This document shows, one piece after another, positions 62,516-64,000 of a DNA stretch of 64,000 nucleotides (position 1 is the first letter of the stretch; each line of letters opens with the position of its first letter). The stretch covers positions 275,686 to 339,685 of the forward strand of contig NZ_MSJM01000002.1 in assembly GCF_001921845.1 (NCBI RefSeq), written 5' to 3'. The position numbers were made by a program, and so were the translations under genes. Source of the stretch: Streptococcus cuniculi. Its GTDB lineage: Bacteria > Bacillota > Bacilli > Lactobacillales > Streptococcaceae. The notes beneath the pieces are model-generated. The model worked only from the letters and a program-made list of their open reading frames with translations. It ran no database searches and was not told where the DNA came from.

Positions 62516-62598
62516 TCGTTTCATTTTGATCTAGTATTAGGTAACGAACTCGGAATTAGACAAGACGCGTTACAAGGTACTAGATTAAAACGAAACGA
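62516..62598. repeat. MITE-like inverted-repeat element (83 nt)
   Basis: Ends TCGTTTCATTTTGATCTAG and CTAGATTAAAACGAAACGA are terminal inverted repeats with few mismatches (31-nt arms). They surround a non-coding core with ACAAGACGCG. A shorter relative lies at 51956-52027. It sits between the AI-2E gene and the divergent lactonase. Confidence 0.65.
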
Positions 62599-62681
62599 CT
62601 ATATTTTTTTCTATTATACCACGTATCCCTCATTTTCGGGTGATAGAAATCATTGGTTCAAGGGACTTTCTCCACAAAATA

Positions 62682-62690
62682 TGGTATAAT
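62682..62690 (+). promoter_or_regulatory. extended -10 promoter of the lactonase gene
   Basis: TGG-TATAAT (hexamer 62685-62690), no clear -35. The 5' leader is about 25 nt with GTGAGG before the ATG. Confidence 0.6.
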
Positions 62691-62720
62691 TCTTTAAATA
62701 CTAGAATGTGAGGAATTGAT

Positions 62721-63725
62721 ATGACACTTTATTTTGGAACCTATACTCGAAGAGATTCAAAAGGTATCTACGCAGCGGACTTTGATCCAACAACAGGTGA
62801 GTTGTCCAACCGTCGTTTGGTAGCAGCAGAGCCAAATCCGACCTATCTTGCCTTTGCAGACGACCATGCTCTTTATTCTGTAGGAGCTAAGGAGAGTCAA
62901 GGAGGACTAGCTGCCTTTTCGCCAACCTTTGACCTCATTAACCACGCCGTCGCAGAAGGTGCGCCGCACTGCTACGTATCTGTCGATGAAGAACGCGGTC
63001 TTGTCTACGGCGCCAACTACCACAAGGGGCAAGTCTTGGTCTACAAACGCTTAGAAAATGGCGGACTAGAACAAACAGATATGCAGCAACATGAAGGTTC
63101 AGGTCCCCATGAAAATCAGGCTGGACCACACGTGCATTTCGCTGATTTGACCCCTGACAAATACCTCGTAACCTGCGATTTAGGAACGGATGAGGTGGTG
63201 ACTTACAAGGTATCCGACCAAGGCAAGCTAGCACCACTCGCCCGCTACCATGCCACACCAGGAGCTGGTCCTCGTCATATCACTTTCCACCCAACCGCTA
63301 AAATCGCCTACCTTATCTGCGAGTTAAATTCCACCATTGAAGTGCTGATTTATGATGGCCTAGGAGAATTTGAACTCATGCAGACCATCTCAACCTTACC
63401 AAGTGACTACACAGACTTTAATGGCACCGCAGCCATCCGCCTGTCAAACGATGGAAAATTCCTCTATGGTTCAAACCGCGGTCATGATTCGATTGCCGTT
63501 TACAAGGTGTTAGGAGATGCCAGTCTTGAACTGGTGGAAATCGTTCCAAGTCTTGGCAAGACCCCGCGCGACTTCACCCTTAGCCCTGACAATCGCTTCC
63601 TGATTGTGGCTCACCAAGACTCAGACAACGTCAGCGTCTTTAGTCGCGATGCAGAAACAGGCAAACTGACCAACCTATCTTCTGACTTTATTGTCCCTGA
63701 AGCCGTCTGCGTCACATTTGCATAA
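62721..63725 (+). CDS. pgl: 6-phosphogluconolactonase (Pgl, beta-propeller lactonase family)
   Basis: A 334-residue seven-bladed beta-propeller lactonase of the YbhE/Pgl type, which hydrolyses 6-phosphoglucono-lactone in the oxidative pentose phosphate pathway. Typical segments: MTLYFGTYTRRDSKGIYAADF start, PNPTYLAF, GPHENQAGPHVHFADLTPD, GAGPRHITFHPTAKIAYLICEL, and TPRDFTLSPDNRFLIVAHQDSDNVSVF. Streptococci vary in having the other oxidative genes, so the substrate is assigned by family only. It is monocistronic, with a strong terminator just after the stop, followed by an IS200 end. Confidence 0.88.
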   Translation: MTLYFGTYTRRDSKGIYAADFDPTTGELSNRRLVAAEPNPTYLAFADDHALYSVGAKESQGGLAAFSPTFDLINHAVAEGAPHCYVSVDEERGLVYGANYHKGQVLVYKRLENGGLEQTDMQQHEGSGPHENQAGPHVHFADLTPDKYLVTCDLGTDEVVTYKVSDQGKLAPLARYHATPGAGPRHITFHPTAKIAYLICELNSTIEVLIYDGLGEFELMQTISTLPSDYTDFNGTAAIRLSNDGKFLYGSNRGHDSIAVYKVLGDASLELVEIVPSLGKTPRDFTLSPDNRFLIVAHQDSDNVSVFSRDAETGKLTNLSSDFIVPEAVCVTFA

Positions 63726-63726
63726 G

Positions 63727-63766
63727 AAAAACGCTTGAAGCTCACTATTGGCTTCAAGCGTTTTTT
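63727..63766 (+). terminator. terminator of the lactonase gene
   Basis: AAAAACGCTTGAAGC pairs with GCTTCAAGCGTTTTT, loop of 9, then a further T. The IS200 end begins shortly after. Confidence 0.9.
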
Positions 63767-63779
63767 ATAATTATGTGGC

Positions 63780-64000
63780 TTTAAGCCCAGTCTCGCTCCG
63801 ATAGGTGCGAGACAAATCAACCACCCGCTATGCGGGTGCGCATCGACTGTTATACAAAAAATCTCCAAACGCGATACAATAAAGGTGTTCAAGCCTACTG
63901 TAAAGCGAAAGGAGATACTAATATGGCACAAAAGGCACATAGTTTATCGCACACAAAATGGATGTGTAAATATCACATTGTGTTTACCCCTAAGTATAGA
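63780..64000 (+). mobile_element. IS200-type insertion sequence, left end (continues beyond window)
   Basis: The left part holds two hairpins, GTCTCGC...GCGAGAC (63791-63814) and ACCCGC-TAT-GCGGGT (63822-63836), then the TnpA gene. Subterminal hairpins and no terminal inverted repeats are the IS200/IS605 layout. The exact left boundary is not determined; it probably lies near 63780, after the lactonase terminator. Confidence 0.8.
63923..64000 (+). CDS. tnpA: IS200-family transposase TnpA, 5' part
   Basis: The first 26 residues (MAQKAHSLSHTKWMCKYHIVF, then TPKYR) are the conserved start of IS200 Y1-type single-strand transposases, which use a His-x-His metal site and a catalytic Tyr further downstream, outside the window. 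AAAGGAG lies 7 nt before the ATG. It is cut by the window end, so intactness cannot be judged. The hairpins upstream may also limit its translation, as known for IS200. Confidence 0.85.
   Translation, partial: MAQKAHSLSHTKWMCKYHIVFTPKYR

Overview
The window is a chromosomal segment of a low-GC Gram-positive coccus, almost certainly a Streptococcus. Evidence: a tmRNA with the tag AKNTNSYALAA; the dnaE-pfkA-pyk, dnaG-rpoD-DUF59, cdaA-cdaR-glmM and murT-gatD gene orders; a YSIRK-type/LPXTG surface pullulanase; and strong sigma-A promoters with AGGAGG-type ribosome sites. A Streptococcus suis-like species is my best guess, but that is inference without a database search. Almost everything is core genome. 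The accessory traits are a repeat array, two MITE-like repeats, one nonsense-mutated gene and the left end of an IS200-type element at the right edge.

Layout. 1-1.2 kb: an RpiB/LacAB-type sugar-phosphate isomerase (cut by the window edge) divergent from a DeoR-family repressor, with a cre site on the isomerase promoter. 1.2-7.0 kb: glycolysis plus replication (pyk, pfkA, dnaE; minus strand). 7.2-9.2 kb: a GntR(YtrA)-type regulator with its ABC exporter. 9.2-13.7 kb: cell-wall pullulanase, with a MalR-type palindrome and a cre site at its promoter. 13.8-15.5 kb: adenosine deaminase, tRNA-Ser(GGA) and tmRNA. 15.5-20 kb: a TVP38-type membrane protein, then the dnaG-rpoD-DUF59 operon, which is interrupted by about 0.5 kb of tandem hairpin repeats. 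20-26 kb: mscL, galE, rpsU and a five-gene operon (hemW, acyl-ACP thioesterase, NUDIX, HAD phosphatase, DUF1461). 26-33 kb: glgP under a cre site, then nucleoside and ribose salvage (rpiA, deoB, a broken ClbS-like gene, a small alarmone-synthetase-like gene, punA, deoD). 33-38 kb: lemA and a TPM-domain gene, a uracil-DNA-glycosylase-family gene, pepV and an ABC-F ATPase. 38-44 kb: cell-wall precursor and c-di-AMP genes (cdaA-cdaR-glmM) divergent from murT-gatD-lapA. 44-48 kb: a galactose/ribose-class mglBAC importer under a cre site. 48-54 kb: a second ABC-F ATPase, a nucleotidyltransferase, an esterase and RNase J2. 54-57 kb: a predicted tryptophan importer (trpXYZ) behind a Trp T-box and an extra Trp-rich leader peptide. 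57-64 kb: rqcH/fbpA, a NUDIX gene, budA, a TPR protein, an AI-2E transporter, a lactonase and the IS200 end.

Functional threads. Carbon catabolite control is visible as CcpA cre-like sites at the isomerase operon, pulA, glgP and mglB, which links alpha-glucan and sugar use. Nucleoside salvage genes feed ribose-phosphate metabolism. Cell-envelope control combines c-di-AMP synthesis, glucosamine-1-phosphate production and lipid II amidation.

Most notable observations: (i) the structured tandem repeat array inside the rpoD operon; (ii) two Trp sensors in series, a T-box with UGG specifier followed by a leader peptide MNKRWRW; (iii) three genes (TVP38-like, hemW, murT) whose extended -10 box lies exactly 6 nt before the ATG, implying leaderless mRNAs; (iv) a small RelA/SpoT-domain protein embedded in the purine-nucleoside salvage operon.
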